Source: Megascapheus bottae (lineage: Eukaryota; Chordata; Mammalia; Rodentia; Geomyidae). Taken from it: a stretch of 64,000 bases of DNA. The notes under the pieces are model-generated. The model made no database searches, had not been told where the DNA came from, and was given only the letters and a program-made list of their open reading frames with translations. Of this stretch, positions 11,826 through 22,977 are shown piece after piece; the first letter of the stretch is position 1, and every line of letters begins with the position of its first letter. Both the position numbers and the translations under genes were made by a program. The DNA lies in NCBI GenBank assembly GCA_024803745.1, contig JANJXV010000004.1, forward strand, positions 53,944,358 through 54,008,357, read 5' to 3'.

Positions 11826-12290
11826 GATACTGGGCACTGGAGGCTCATGCCTGTAATCCTAGCTACTCAGGGGGCTGAGATCTGAGGACATCACAGTTTG
11901 AAGCCAACTGGGACAGGAAAGTTTGTAACTTTGTGGGGGGTTTTTGTTGTTTTTCTTTTTTTTTTGCCAATCCTGGGGCTTGAACTCAGTGCTTAGGCAT
12001 TGTCCCTGAGCTTCTTTTGCTTAAGGATAGTGTTCTACCACAGTGCCACATATGACCTTTTCTGTTTATGTGGTGCTGAGGAATGGAACACAGGGCTTCA
12101 GGAATGCTAGGCAAGCACTCTACCACTAAGCCACATTCCCGGCCTGTGACTCTAATCTCTAACAAACTACACAGAAAAAAACAAGATGATTCTGTGGCTC
12201 AAGTGGAAAAGCACTAGCCCTGAGCAGAAGAAAATCAGGAACAGTGCTTAAGCCTTGGCTTCATCCCCAGAGTCAGCAAAATGTTTTAAA
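11826..12290 (+). repeat. SINE-S split by minus SINE-T
   Basis: The left arm of a plus-strand SINE-S at 11826-11930 resumes at 12145 ('TGTGACTCTAATCTC'). A minus-strand SINE-T occupies about 11955-12144. Confidence 0.75.
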
Positions 12291-12299
12291 AGTCACTTG

Positions 12300-12675
12300 A
12301 TGCTATAACTCCTTCACACAACGAACTCATAATTTAACAAAATAAACACCAGGAAGCTGACATTGTCAGGAGGGAAAGAGACCAAGGAGAAGGAAGGCAG
12401 ACAAATAGAAAGGGAAGGAGAGTACAGCCATAATACACTGTATGTGTGTGGGTATGTTGTGTGTGTTCATTCATATATGTCTATATATATTCATTCACAT
12501 ATATATGAATGTGTGTGGGAAAATGGAATGAATGTAACTTGAAGAGATGGATAGGGTTGGGAGACATGGGGATAAAAAAGGAAGAGAAGGTATGGATTAA
12601 GATGTGTTTATACTCAAAAATTGGTATGTTTAATTAAAACCCCTGTGTATAATTACATAAAGGCAATTTTAAAAA
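12300..12675 (+). repeat. Diverged L1-like 3' end
   Basis: A purine-rich tract with AT/GT-rich filler ends in 'AAAACCCCTGTGTATAATTACATAAAGGCAA', an older-looking variant of the recurrent ending. Confidence 0.4.
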
Positions 12676-12680
12676 TTAAT

Positions 12681-12920
12681 TAGCCAGGTGCTGGTGGCTC
12701 ACACCTGTAATCCTAGCAACTTAGAATGCTCAGATCTGAAGATTAGTTCAACGAACCCCATCAGGAAAGTCCCTAAGACTCTTATATCCAATTAACCACC
12801 CAAAACCTGAAATAGCACTGTGGCTTAAGTGGTGGACTGGTAGCCTTGGGCACAAAAGCTCAGGGACAATGTTCAGCTCAGGGCCTGAGTTCCAGCCCCT
12901 GGACTGACATTTTAAAAATA
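12681..12920 (+). repeat. SINE-S
   Basis: Complete composite copy. Confidence 0.8.
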
Positions 12921-12927
12921 ATAAATG

Positions 12928-13190
12928 AGCCAGGCGCAGTGGCTCACACCTGTAATCCTAGCTACTCAGGAGGCTGAGATCTGAGGATCAAGGTTCAAAG
13001 CCAGCCCAGGCACAAAAGGACCTGAGACTCTTATCTCCAATTAACCTCTAGAAAATGAGAAGTAGGGCTTGGCTCAAGGGGTAGGGTAGTAGCTTTGAGA
13101 TGGAAAGCTCAGGGACAGTGCCCAGGCCCAGGGGTAGGGCTGTAGCCTTGAGCTGAAGAGCTCCAGGTCGAGTTCAAGTCCCATGACCCA
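12928..13190 (+). repeat. SINE-S, duplicated right-arm subfamily
   Basis: The right arm contains the 'GGGGTAGGGTAGTAGC...GAAAGCTCAGG' block twice in tandem. Three other copies with the same architecture occur at 26305, 30517 and 56331. Confidence 0.8.
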
Positions 13191-13195
13191 CAAAA

Positions 13196-13196
13196 C

Positions 13197-13232
<36 letters not shown>
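13196..13232. repeat. (ATA/TAA)n microsatellite
   Basis: Follows directly on the tail of the preceding SINE-S. Confidence 0.9.
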
Positions 13233-13236
<4 letters not shown>

Positions 13237-13437
13237 GAGGGACTGGAGTATGGCCTAGTGGTAGAGTACTTGTCTAGCATGCATGAAGTTCCTTGGTACC
13301 ACATACAAATTTTGTTGGTACCACATACAAAGAAAAAGCTGGAAGTGGCACTATGGCTCAAGTGGTAGAATGCTAACCTTGAGAAAGCTCAAGGGCAGTG
13401 CCTAGGCCCAGAGTTCAAGCCCCAGGAAAGGCTAATA
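13237..13437 (+). repeat. SINE-T
   Basis: Copy with a short internal duplication ('TTGGTACCACATACAAA' twice). Confidence 0.8.
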
Positions 13438-13456
13438 ATAATACTAATAATAAATG

Positions 13457-13645
13457 AGGGGTCGGGAGTGTGGCCTAGTGGTAGAGTGCTTGCTTAGCAT
13501 ACCTGAAGCCTTGGGTTCAATTCCTCAGCACCACATAAACAGAAAAAGCCAGAAGTGGTACTATGGCTCAAGTGGTAGAGGAAAACTCAAGGACAGTGCC
13601 CAGGCCCCGAGTTCAAGCCCAGGACTGGCAAAAAATAAATAAACA
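13457..13645 (+). repeat. SINE-T
   Basis: Nearly complete; a small deletion in the right arm removes 'GTGCTAGCCTTG'. Confidence 0.8.
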
Positions 13646-14234
13646 TTCTTTTATCCAAGGATATTGAGCAGGAATTCTAGAAGATGCAATACTTAGAAAA
13701 TTCTAAAGAACAAATGTTTAATTATTAATGTTTAGACACAGGATTGCATGCATATTTGAAGGAAGATTGTTTTTCTGGATCTATCAGAACACACAGATTG
13801 GAGAGCCAGACAGACTCAACTTACTCAAAATGAGCCAGAGATGTCAGTCTATGGGTAGCAGACATCCTTCATCATGAACCAGCTCCTTCTGTTCAGTCAA
13901 GAGCAGAAACAAAGACATGATTCACAGGCACTCAGACTGAACTATTGTCTTCCTTTAAAGCTTCCTTCCGAGACAGAGCTGTCAGCTGCAGAAGCCAATC
14001 TGGGCGGGGATAACGTTCCTGAATGCAAAGCTGTTCAAGTACCCAGACAGCCAATCTAATGTGCCTGGCTTCCACTTCCTGGCCAGCTCTGTGGCACTGA
14101 GGGCCTTCAGGGGTGATGCAAGAGGAGGACGGCATATATGTGTATGTTCCATCAAGAGAAGGGTTGTGAGTCCCCAGTAAGATTATAAGTCAACCCACAC
14201 GTTGCTCTGTGAGCATGCACAAGAGCATGCACAT

Positions 14235-14236
<2 letters not shown>
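13646..14236. other. Unique sequence, nothing recognised
   Basis: Only short open frames; no repeat recognised. Confidence 0.4.

Positions 14237-14283
<47 letters not shown>
14237..14283. repeat. (GT)n microsatellite
   Basis: About 23 GT units upstream of a minus-strand SINE-S. Confidence 0.95.
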
Positions 14284-14286
<3 letters not shown>

Positions 14287-14295
14287 GTATGTGTG

Positions 14296-14720
14296 TACCA
14301 GTACTGGGACTTGAACTGGTCCTGGGCACCATCTCTTAGGTTTTTCAGCTCAAGGCTGGTGCTTAACCATTTGAGCCTCAACTCCCATTTCTGGCTTTTT
14401 GGTGATAAGTCTCATAAATTGGAGTTAAGTCTCATAAACTTTCCTGCCAGGGCTGGCTTCAAACCACAGTCTTCAGTCTTCAGATCTCAGCATCCTGAGT
14501 ATCTAGGATTACAGACACCAGCCCCTGGTGCCCAGTCTCTAGTTATTTTTGAGCTTAAGATCTCACTTTTTACCCAGGCTTGTAACTGAGAAGACAGGGT
14601 GTACTGTCATGGCTCATTGGTATTCTGTTTTTCCTGCTCTGGCCTCGAACCACGATCTTCCCAATATCCATCTCTCTGGTAGCTAGGATTACAAGAGTGA
14701 GCCACTAGTTCCCAGCTTAC
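14296..14720 (-). repeat. SINE-S plus a 7SL-only fragment
   Basis: A complete minus-strand SINE-S at 14296-14535 is followed by a separate 7SL-like left arm at about 14636-14720. Confidence 0.7.
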
Positions 14721-15334
14721 CCTGGCTCTTTCATGTCATCATGAAGTATTATCTGGTTTGCTTTGGAGATAATCCATTTCTTTAATTATGCTTGCCCCAT
14801 CACAATAACAACTAAATTCATATGTGCTGTGATTAGAAAGGGGAGGACTGGAAAAGTTAGAATTAAGCCAAGCTGAATTTTTATAATGTTGATAAAATTA
14901 GTAGTAGTAAGTACTGGAGCCAGCTTCCTGAAAAGAAATGTGGCATGTCTCTAAAGCCTACAAATAAATGTTACTTGCTCTCTGACCTAGAAATTGCACT
15001 TTGGGGAAATGATCACAAAGTAATAACTGACTGTCAGAAAGGACTGAACTATAGAACATCTCCTAGCAGGGATGCAGTGTCATAATCATGCTGCTGAAGA
15101 AAAGATAATTCCTAGCAAATCCACAGTGTTAATGTGCCAGGCTCTCTATTTTAAGCATCCCTACCTATTATTTTCCTTGATTATCAAAGCACACAGAAAT
15201 GTTGGGTATGAGTATCCTTCCCTACTACAGACGAGCAAACTGAGAAGCCAAACTCCTAAATAATTTTCCCAGTCAGTATGGCGTAGGGCTGTGCTGGAAA
15301 CCCAGAGTCTAAATCTAAACAACAGATCACTAGG
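14721..15334. other. Unique sequence, nothing recognised
   Basis: No repeat or credible exon recognised. Confidence 0.4.
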
Positions 15335-15625
15335 AATTACTATGATTCGAATGAGTCCTTCACCAAAATTCAAATGTTGAGCCCCTGATCCTCAGTACAG
15401 CGGAATCTGAAGATGGAACAATCTTTGGGAGATAGTCAGATTGTGAGTTAAGTCTTTCTGATTAGATAAGTGACCGTCCACAAAGAGGCAAAGGAGAGCT
15501 GGCTTCCTCTCTGAATGGAAGGATACAGTGACTCACAAGTCAGAGAGAGGACTTGAACCAGAACCCAACATAATGCTGACATCTGAACTTCAGATTTTCC
15601 AGCCTTCAAAGCTGTGGGGAAAAAA
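15335..15625 (+). mobile_element. Old MaLR-type (MST/MLT1-like) LTR
   Basis: The order of landmarks fits a mammalian-apparent LTR retrotransposon LTR: 'ATTCGAATGAGTCCTTCACC' and 'AAATTCAAATGTTGA' at the start, a 'GGGAGATAGTCAGATTGTGAG' middle, then 'TTCCAGCCTTCAAAGCTGTG' near the end. It is strongly diverged, as expected for an ancient insertion. Confidence 0.65.
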
Positions 15626-15632
15626 AAAGTCT

Positions 15633-15735
15633 AGCCAGGTGCTGGGAGCTCACATCTCTCATCCTAGCTACTCAGGAGGAGACAGAGATCTGGCAGTTCA
15701 AAGCCAGCCAGGCAAGGAAAGTCTGTGAGACAACA
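15633..15735 (+). repeat. SINE-S left-arm fragment
   Basis: 7SL-like arm without the right tRNA-like arm. An A-run at about 15825-15847 lies downstream. Confidence 0.7.
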
Positions 15736-15924
15736 GCTTTCCACAAAAGGCTAGTTTTCCTGAGCAAATTTCATTTATTACTACTTTACTGTTAAATAAA
15801 AAACAATAGAGCCAGAACTGGTAGCAAAAAAAAAAAAAAAAAAAAAACCCAGAGCAACTTTAACCACTTTAGGATGCATTAGAAATGCAGTATTGCCAGG
15901 TATGGTAATGAGTATGTATTTTTT

Positions 15925-16150
15925 TTTGTTCTTCGTGATTCCTTCCCTCACACTCTATCCCAGTTTTTCCTTCCCATCCCTTCCTACAAGTTGTACAGTT
16001 CATTTTCAGTGTAGTGTTCAGTGAGTGCATGGCTGCATTTCTTCACCCTTTGTCCCTCCAATTCTATGCCTCCCCTTACACTACAGACAAAAACAGACAA
16101 ATGAAACAAGACAAAAACAGAATAAAACAAAAATAACGACAACAACAAAG
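15925..16150 (-). repeat. L1-like 3' region
   Basis: Reverse orientation of the recurrent 'GAACTATACAACTT...GGGAGGGAAGG' part; compare 40,030-40,220 on the plus strand. Confidence 0.5.
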
Positions 16151-16231
16151 AATAAAACCTCTTGTTTCTACTTCCTGGAGTTCACTTCAATAAATAATAT
16201 TTTAGATGATCAGATGCACATAAAGGTAAGT

Positions 16232-16475
16232 TTTGCGGGGGGTGGTAGCCCACACCTGTGATCTAGCTACTCAGGAGGCTGAGATCTGAAGATCGTGGTT
16301 CAAAGCCAGCCTAGGCACTCAAGAACATGAGACTCTTATCTCCAATTAACCACCAGAACATGGGAAGTGGTACTGTGGCTCAAGGGGTAGGGTGATAGCC
16401 TTGAGCTGAGGAGCTCAGGGACAGTGCCTAGGCCCAGAGTTCAAGTCCCATGACTTCCCTACCTCTCAAAAAAAA
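16232..16475 (+). repeat. SINE-S
   Basis: Complete copy. Confidence 0.85.
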
Positions 16476-16486
16476 GATAAGTTTTA

Positions 16487-16726
16487 AGCTGGGTACCAGT
16501 GGCTCATGCCTGTAATTCTAGCTACTCAGGAGGCTGAGATCTGAGGATCTCAGTCTAAAGCCAGTTGGAGCTTGAAAGTGTACAATACTCTTATCTCTAA
16601 TGAACCACCAGAAAACCGGAAGTGGCACTGTGGCTCAAAGTAATAGAGTGCTAGCCTTGAGCTGAAGAGCTCAGGGACAGCACTCAGGCCCAGAGTTCAA
16701 GCTCAATGACAAAACAAAACAAAAGG
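16487..16726 (+). repeat. SINE-S
   Basis: Complete copy, head-to-tail with the previous one. Confidence 0.85.
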
Positions 16727-16751
16727 TAAGAGTTTCAAAGAAAACATTTTC

Positions 16752-16985
16752 TGCTGTCTGCCAGTAGCTCATGCCTCCTACACAGGAGGCTAAGATCTGA
16801 GAATTACAGTTCAAAGCCAGCCCAGGCAGAAAAGTCTATGAGACTCTTATCTCTAATTAGGTACCATAATGCCAGAAGTGGCTATATAGCTCAGGTGGCA
16901 AAGCACCAGCCTTAGTGAAAAAAACTAACAGACAATATCCAGGCCCTCATTTCAAGCACCAGTACTAAAACTTGAAACAAACAAC
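16752..16985 (+). repeat. SINE-S
   Basis: Complete but diverged copy, third in the same tandem orientation. Confidence 0.75.
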
Positions 16986-16999
16986 AAAATGCTCCTTGG

Positions 17000-17239
17000 C
17001 TCCGGTTGTTATTTTCCTCATGGTCTTGAACTCAGGACCTGGGCTCTGTCCCTGAGCTTATTCACGCAAGGCTAATACTCTGCCATTTCAAGCCACAGCT
17101 CCACTTCCAGTTTTCTGTTAGTTAACTGGAGATAAGAATGTCACGGTCTTTTTGCTTGGGCTGGGTTTAAACTGTGATCTTTAGATCTCAGTCTCCTGGG
17201 TAGTGAGGAATACAGGTGTGAGCCACTGGTACCCAGCCA
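17000..17239 (-). repeat. SINE-S
   Basis: Reverse copy, making an inverted SINE pair with 16752-16985 that could fold as a hairpin in RNA. Confidence 0.8.
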
Positions 17240-17301
17240 GAATAGATTTTACCAAATAAACCCTTTTATTCATTTTTTTCCCTTTTAAAAGTAATTAACA
17301 A

Positions 17302-17505
17302 GGGCTGGGAGTTTGGCCTAGTGGCCAGGACTGCTTGCCTAGCATGCAAAAAGCCCTGGGTTTGATTCCTCGGTACCACATACACAGAAAAAGTCAGAAG
17401 TGGGTGCTGTGGCTCAAGTGGTAGAATGCTAGCCTTGAGAAGGCCTAAGGACAGTACCTAGACCCTGATTTCAAGCTCCAGGACTGGCAACAACAACAAC
17501 AACAA
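17302..17505 (+). repeat. SINE-T
   Basis: Complete copy with a CAA-repeat tail. Confidence 0.85.
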
Positions 17506-17520
17506 AAGAACATTGTCACA

Positions 17521-17616
17521 GGGCTGGAGACATCGCTTAGTGGTACAGCCCATGCCTAGAATACCCCATACCCTGTATTTGATTCCCAGCAATGTGTGCA
17601 CGCGCACGCGCGCGCG

Positions 17617-17655
<39 letters not shown>
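17521..17655 (+). repeat. Monomeric tRNA-like SINE and (CG)n(CA)n tract
   Basis: An ID-type monomer at about 17521-17597 runs into alternating CG (about 17599-17625) and then CA (to 17655). The alternating purine-pyrimidine tract is favourable for Z-DNA. Confidence 0.75.
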
Positions 17656-17659
<4 letters not shown>

Positions 17660-17755
17660 TAAAAAATTAAAATCATTCTATTTTCCTCTCAATCCAGTAT
17701 CTATCATTCTGGATATAAACTCTAAATTTATATTTTAAATAATACCTGGCTGGGG

Positions 17756-17996
17756 AGGGTAAGGAGAAGCACAGAAATGGTGAAACAAGGGTCAACTAAC
17801 ACAGCATTGATGTTCACTAGACACTAGGTTGAAAATTAACTATACAACTCAGGAGGGAAGGAGTTCAAGAGGGAAACTGGGAGAAAATGAGGGAAGAGGA
17901 GACACTTTTCAAAGGAAATGCACTCATTATCTTACTTACATAACTGTAACCCCTCTTTCTATTACCTTTACAATAATTTTCTAATTAAAAATAATA
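17756..17996 (+). repeat. L1-like 3' end
   Basis: Polypurine tract, 'CTCATTATCTTACTTACATAACTGTAACCCC' and 'CCTTTACAATAA', then an A-rich tail. Confidence 0.65.
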
Positions 17997-17999
17997 ATA

Positions 18000-18105
18000 A
18001 AGAAGTGGTGCTGTGGCTCAAGGGATAAAGTGGTACCCTTGAGCTGAAGAGCTCAGGAACAATGCCCAGGCCCATAGTTCAAGCCGATGACTGACAAAAA
18101 ACATA
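18000..18105 (+). repeat. SINE-S right arm
   Basis: 5'-truncated copy starting in the right tRNA-like arm. Confidence 0.7.
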
Positions 18106-18127
18106 ACAACAACAAAAAATAATAATA

Positions 18128-18320
18128 AAGGCTGGGATTATGGCCTAGTGGTAGAATGCTTGCCTAGCATGCATGAAGCCCTGGGTTCAATTTCTGGGTA
18201 CCACATACACAGAAAAGGCTGGAAGTGGTGCTGTGGCTCAAGCGCTAGAGCGCTAGCCTTGAGAAAGTCCAAGAGCAATGGCCCTGAGTTCAAGCCCCAG
18301 GACCACCAGCAATAATAATA
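18128..18320 (+). repeat. SINE-T
   Basis: Complete copy; an AAT-rich tail follows. Confidence 0.85.
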
Positions 18321-18927
18321 ATAACGATAATAATAGTAAATAGTAATAATATCTAGCTAGTTCATAAACACCTTATAATAGCATCAACTCAAGAGCTTGT
18401 TCAAGATCAAAATAGATCACAGCACAGACAACCCTGTTCTCATGTGTGATAATAGTATATATAATTTGTAGTTCCTATGATGAGCTTAGGACACTAGCAT
18501 TACATAAACTCTCCCTCTCTCGTCTCAGGAGAGAGAAAACCAAATAGCCAAACCATCCAGCACATGGTTTCTGTAACTGTGCCCACTCAGATTGTTCTTG
18601 TAGCATTAGGGAATTTTTCCATCATTTCTCCAAGTTGGAAAGTGCATAGTTACACCATTTACCAGTTTCTACAATTTAGGGTCACTAGTCCCTAGAACAC
18701 TACAACCAAGCGAGGAAGGGAAGAGCAGTCAAGAAAAGAGAGAGTCAGCAGGAGTTCAGGATGGCAGAAAACTCTGTATCCAAAATTTTATTATCCTTTT
18801 GATAAAAAAGCACTTGGAAGGTGCCATCCAGTCATAGCCGGCACATGCAGCTGAGTTTCTCTCTTGCATCAAATCAAATCAATAATCATCTACAAGTATT
18901 CACTTTCATACTTCAAAAACCTGCAAG
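18321..18927. other. Unique sequence, nothing recognised
   Basis: No repeat or open frame of note. Confidence 0.4.
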
Positions 18928-19084
18928 GAAACCTGTGTCTCATGCCTGTAATCCTAGCTGAGATCTGAGGATCAAGATTCAAAGCCAGCCAGGGCAGGAA
19001 AGTCCATGAGATTCTTATCTCCAATTAATTCACCAAAAAGCCAAAAGTGGAGCTGTGTCTCACACATGATAAAGTGCTATCTAG

Positions 19085-19148
<64 letters not shown>

Positions 19149-19340
19149 GAGACAGACAGACAGAGAGACAGACAGAGAGACACAGAGAGAGAGAAAGACA
19201 GAGACAGAGAGAGAGACAGAGACAGAGAGAGACAGAGAGAGAGCACGCGCGAGCGAGCATGCTCAGAGATGTCACCCAGGCCCTGAGTTCAAGCCTCAGG
19301 ACAGATATAATGTAAACAAAACAAAACAAAAAACCTACAC
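18928..19340 (+). repeat. SINE-S containing long (GA)n tract
   Basis: A SINE-S copy whose right arm is interrupted at 19087-19250 by about 160 bp of almost pure purine, (GA)n and (GACA)n. The SINE resumes at 'CACCCAGGCCCTGAGTTCAAGCC'. Confidence 0.75.
19087..19250. repeat. (GA)n/(GACA)n microsatellite
   Basis: Long homopurine-homopyrimidine tract, capable in principle of triplex (H-DNA) formation. Open frames in it are repeat artefacts. Confidence 0.95.
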
Positions 19341-19623
19341 AGGGACAATGTGGACCACCAGGAAACAGTGTGCCCACAGCTGAGGAACACTGTCCACAAT
19401 CACAGACCAACACCTAGTTTTCCAAGGAGCAGATACTCACCCGCCAGGACTTGTCCCTTCAGCTGCCAGCCAGGGCCTCACAAAGGCAGAGCCAGCCCTG
19501 CTCAGGGCTTTGTGTGAACAGAGTGGTGGTGGGAGGGTTTGCCAGACAGTGCTGGCTGGCTCACACATTTACATGTCAATGCTCAAACTAACAGGATTGC
19601 TGGGCTTTTGCTCATGCAAGTAC

Positions 19624-19681
<58 letters not shown>

Positions 19682-19963
19682 AAAACCCTGGGTTTTGTTT
19701 TCCTCCCATCACCCCTTTACCAGGAGCCTTGGATCTGCAGATTGCCAGCATGCATTTGGCAAAGTCCTTTTGAGGGATTTGTCATTCTCTTCACTGCGCT
19801 GAGTATAGGTAATTCTGTCAGCCACAGCAGACAGGCTATGCTGATTATCCAGAGGGGCCCACTGGGAAACTTACACATTTTGGTGAAGAGTTACTGGCAC
19901 ACTCAGACTTAAAAAAGAGGGCAGGTGAAAGAAAAGAAAAAAAAGGAACAATAAGATTTCAGA
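19341..19963. other. Unique sequence with (GT)n tract
   Basis: A (GT)n microsatellite of about 28 units lies at 19624-19680. Otherwise nothing is recognised. Confidence 0.5.
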
Positions 19964-20200
19964 AGCGGGGTGCCAGTGGCTCAGGCCTGTAATCCTAGCT
20001 ATTCAGAAGGCTGAGATCTGAGGATCACAGTTTGGAGCCAGCTCAGGCAGGAAAGTCCATGAGACTCTTATCTCCAGTTAGCCATCAGATGTAGTGCTCT
20101 GCTCAAAATGTCAGTGTGTTTACCTTAAGTGAAAAAGCTCAGAGACAGCACCCAGGCCCTGAGTTCAAGCACCACAACTACAAAAAATAAAATAAAATTC
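19964..20200 (+). repeat. SINE-S
   Basis: Complete copy. Confidence 0.8.
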
Positions 20201-20339
20201 AGAAAAAGAGGTGTTCTATTAGGCACTTGAGCCCCTCCAAGGAACAACTTCGAAGTTCTTAATGGGAGATGATGGTGCGATTTGGGTCCCCAAAGCAAAC
20301 ACTGAACAAACTGAACCATTTTAGGACTCACTAGAAATG

Positions 20340-20690
20340 CAGTCTCGCCTGATGGCTCATGTCTATAATCCTAGCTGGTCAGGAGGCAGAGATCTGAGGA
20401 TCCAGGTTAAAAACTGGCCCAGGCAGAAAAGTCTGTGAGACTTTTTTTTTTAACTCAATTTTATTGTCAGGGTGATGTACAGAGGGGTGATAGTTACGTA
20501 TGTACAGTAGTGAGTCTATTTCTTGTTGAACACAGATATCCCCTTCCACATTTTTCTTCCACTTTCCCTACAGTGAGACTTTTCAGCTAACAACCAAAAA
20601 GCCAAGTAGAACTATGACTCAAGTGGCAGAGACTTGAAGAAGCAAAGCTAAGGGACAGTGCCCATGCCATGAGTTGAAGTGCTACACTGA
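20340..20690 (+). repeat. SINE-S split by L1-like end
   Basis: The SINE left arm runs to 20445 and resumes at 20573. The break is bordered by 'GTGAGACTTTT' on both sides (20435-20445 and 20573-20583), an exact target-site duplication. Confidence 0.85.
20446..20572 (-). repeat. L1-like 3' end inserted in SINE-S
   Basis: Minus-strand element ending in 'GACAATAAAATTGAGTT' with its tail against the target duplication. It shows this L1-like family was active after this SINE-S inserted. Confidence 0.7.
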
Positions 20691-21139
20691 AGCTTCCTGG
20701 CATCTGCCAATACCCCAACACCCCTCCCCCCAGGCTGTTCCTATACCCTCTCCCACCTGAATCTCCCCCCCCACCCCCCCGCCAGCCATACCAGTCCTGC
20801 AGGACAGTTTCCTTGCCCATTGGCACCAGGAACCCAACATCTTCATCATCTGATGAATGGTCTTCTCCCTGGCTTGTGAGTCTGGACACCTGGATTCTCC
20901 ATGTCCTCATTCAGGCATCAGCCCTGTATTCTGCCCTCTGGAGCCCCCTGAATAAACAAGTCTACTCTAAGCCCTTCCTGGATTGAGGGTGCCCCTCCCC
21001 TCTCTCCAGCCTATCTTGTCCAGGTAGGACAAGAGCTTAGACTTTTCGATCTTCTGGTTACTGCTATTCTATGGAGAATAGAATCATTTCTTCTCCCCAC
21101 CTCCAGCCCTTGTTCTTAATAGTTCTTAATATTGCTTTT
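20691..21139. other. Unique sequence, nothing recognised
   Basis: C-rich stretch near 20765-20785. No gene recognised. Confidence 0.4.
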
Positions 21140-21352
21140 TTTTTTTTTGATGAGGGAGGGACGCCTTGAGCTTTTTCACACAGGCTGGATTTCTTCCACT
21201 TGAATTACAACTCCACTTTCAGCTTTTTGCTAGTTCATTGGAGATTTAGAATCTCTTGGATTTGTCTGCTTAAATTGGCTTCAAACATCAGTCCTCAGAT
21301 CTCAGCCTCCTGAGCAGCTAGGATTTTAGGCATGAGCCACCAGTGCCTAACT
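21140..21352 (-). repeat. SINE-S
   Basis: Diverged reverse copy. Confidence 0.75.
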
Positions 21353-21841
21353 AAGAGGACACCAGATTCTTAGGATTTTTGGACCTCAGAAACAACATGT
21401 CTGTGGAATCAAAATATTGATTTACAATGCAATATAATATATGTAATATAGAAAGAATGATTTCTACCAGCATGATGCTACACTTAACAATGCCAAAAAC
21501 CAGTCCTGGTATTAGTAATTTCTGAAATGACAAAACACAGACCCATGGCCCATTTATCATGGTTTGAAAATAGTGAGGTTGGCTTCCTAGATGCCATTCC
21601 CCTAAACTCCTTTTCCTCTCCTCTACCATTTCTCAAAAAGCTGCTGATAGAATTTGGGACACTTACAGCTCTTACATTTACAAAGTGTTTTATGGTCAAC
21701 TGAGTCCTATAATATTTCATAGGGCAGAATCTTACTGCTGACCTGGGACTTAAAGAAGGTGGGGAGAAGTTAGGAAAAGTGCCTTCTGGGAGCTAGGAAG
21801 CCACTGCCCACTTATTCCTTCTAACAAGCAGAGTCAAGCAG
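21353..21841. other. Unique sequence, nothing recognised
   Basis: No repeat or credible exon recognised. Confidence 0.4.
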
Positions 21842-21950
21842 GAGAAAATGAGAGAGAGGGGGCAATGGTGTTTGAAAGAACTCTACTCACTTCCTTACTT
21901 ATGGAACTGTAACCCCTCTGTATACCATGTTCACAATAAAATAAAAAGAA
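21842..21950 (+). repeat. L1-like 3' end
   Basis: Polypurine tract, 'TTATGGAACTGTAACCCCTCTGTA', 'TTCACAATAAAATAAAAAG'. Confidence 0.65.
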
Positions 21951-21954
21951 GCAG

Positions 21955-22155
21955 AGGCCGGGAGTTTGGCCTAGTGGTTAAAGTGCTTGCCTCGCATGCA
22001 TGAAGACCCGGGTTTGATTCCTCAGTACCACATACATAGAAAAAAGCTGGAAGTGGTGCTGAGACTCAAGTGGTAGAGCTCTAGCCTTGAGAGAGTCCAA
22101 GGACAGTGCTCAGGCCCTGAGCTCAAGCCCAGGACTGGCAAAAAAAAAAAAAAGG
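21955..22155 (+). repeat. SINE-T
   Basis: Complete copy inserted at the tail of the L1-like end. Confidence 0.85.
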
Positions 22156-22189
22156 AAGCAGAGACATGTCTCCTTAAAAACACTCTTTC

Positions 22190-22430
22190 TAGGTGGGAGC
22201 CTGTCATCCTAGCTACTCAGGGGGCTGAGATCTGAGAATCAAGGTTCAAAGCCAGCCCAGGCACAAAAGGACCTGAGACTTGTATCTAATTAACCTCTAG
22301 AAAAATGGGAAATGGGGCTTGGCTCAGTGTAGGGTGGTAGCCTTTAGTTGAAGAGCTCAGGGACAGGGCCCAGGCTGAGTTCAAGCCCCATGACCCACCA
22401 AAAAAATCCCCCAAAACAAAAAAACACTAT
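22190..22430 (+). repeat. SINE-S
   Basis: Lacks the first bases of the head, otherwise complete. Confidence 0.8.
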
Positions 22431-22602
22431 CTTTCTGCCTTGGTAAGGGAGAGAGCCACTTTGTGTCCAAGCCAATATGCCAGACATGGTTCTGGGTACA
22501 AAGCAGCAATGAGTGGGACTCCATCAAGTTCCAGTCAATAGTAGAAAGCCAACAGCCGTCTAATCATCTCTGCCCCCTAATAAGAGTATAAATTGGTTTT
22601 AT

Positions 22603-22839
22603 ACCCAGGTGCTGATGGCTTATGCCTGTAACTCTTGCTTTTCAGGAGGCTAAGGGGCCAGGAGCATGGCCTAGTGGTAGAGTGCTTGCCTAACATACAT
22701 GAAGACAGGGGTTCAATTTCTCAGTATCACATATACAGAAAAAGCCAGAAGTGGTGTTGTGGCTCAATAGTAGAGCACTAGCCTTGAGAAATGCCCGAGG
22801 ACAGTGCTCAGGCGCTGAGTCTAAGCCCCAGGACTGGGG

Positions 22840-22882
<43 letters not shown>
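22603..22882 (+). repeat. SINE-S head, SINE-T and (CG/CA)n tract
   Basis: SINE-S head at 22603-22653, SINE-T at 22654-22838, then an alternating CG/CA run at 22839-22882 in place of an A-tail. Confidence 0.8.
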
Positions 22883-22884
<2 letters not shown>

Positions 22885-22977
22885 AATTAATAGAATATCA
22901 CATTGAATGTCATTAGCCATCAAGCTATCTTGTAGCTATCCAAAATGCTTTCTGAGGCAGTCCAAATACAAAGCTAG

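Noticed and set aside
14190..14589. Cys-Val and Thr-His repeat frames
   Set aside because: They are translations of (GT)n/(CA)n tracts and the adjoining SINE.
19006..19413. Long frames of alternating Arg-Glu or Leu-Ser
   Set aside because: They are translations of the (GA)n microsatellite.
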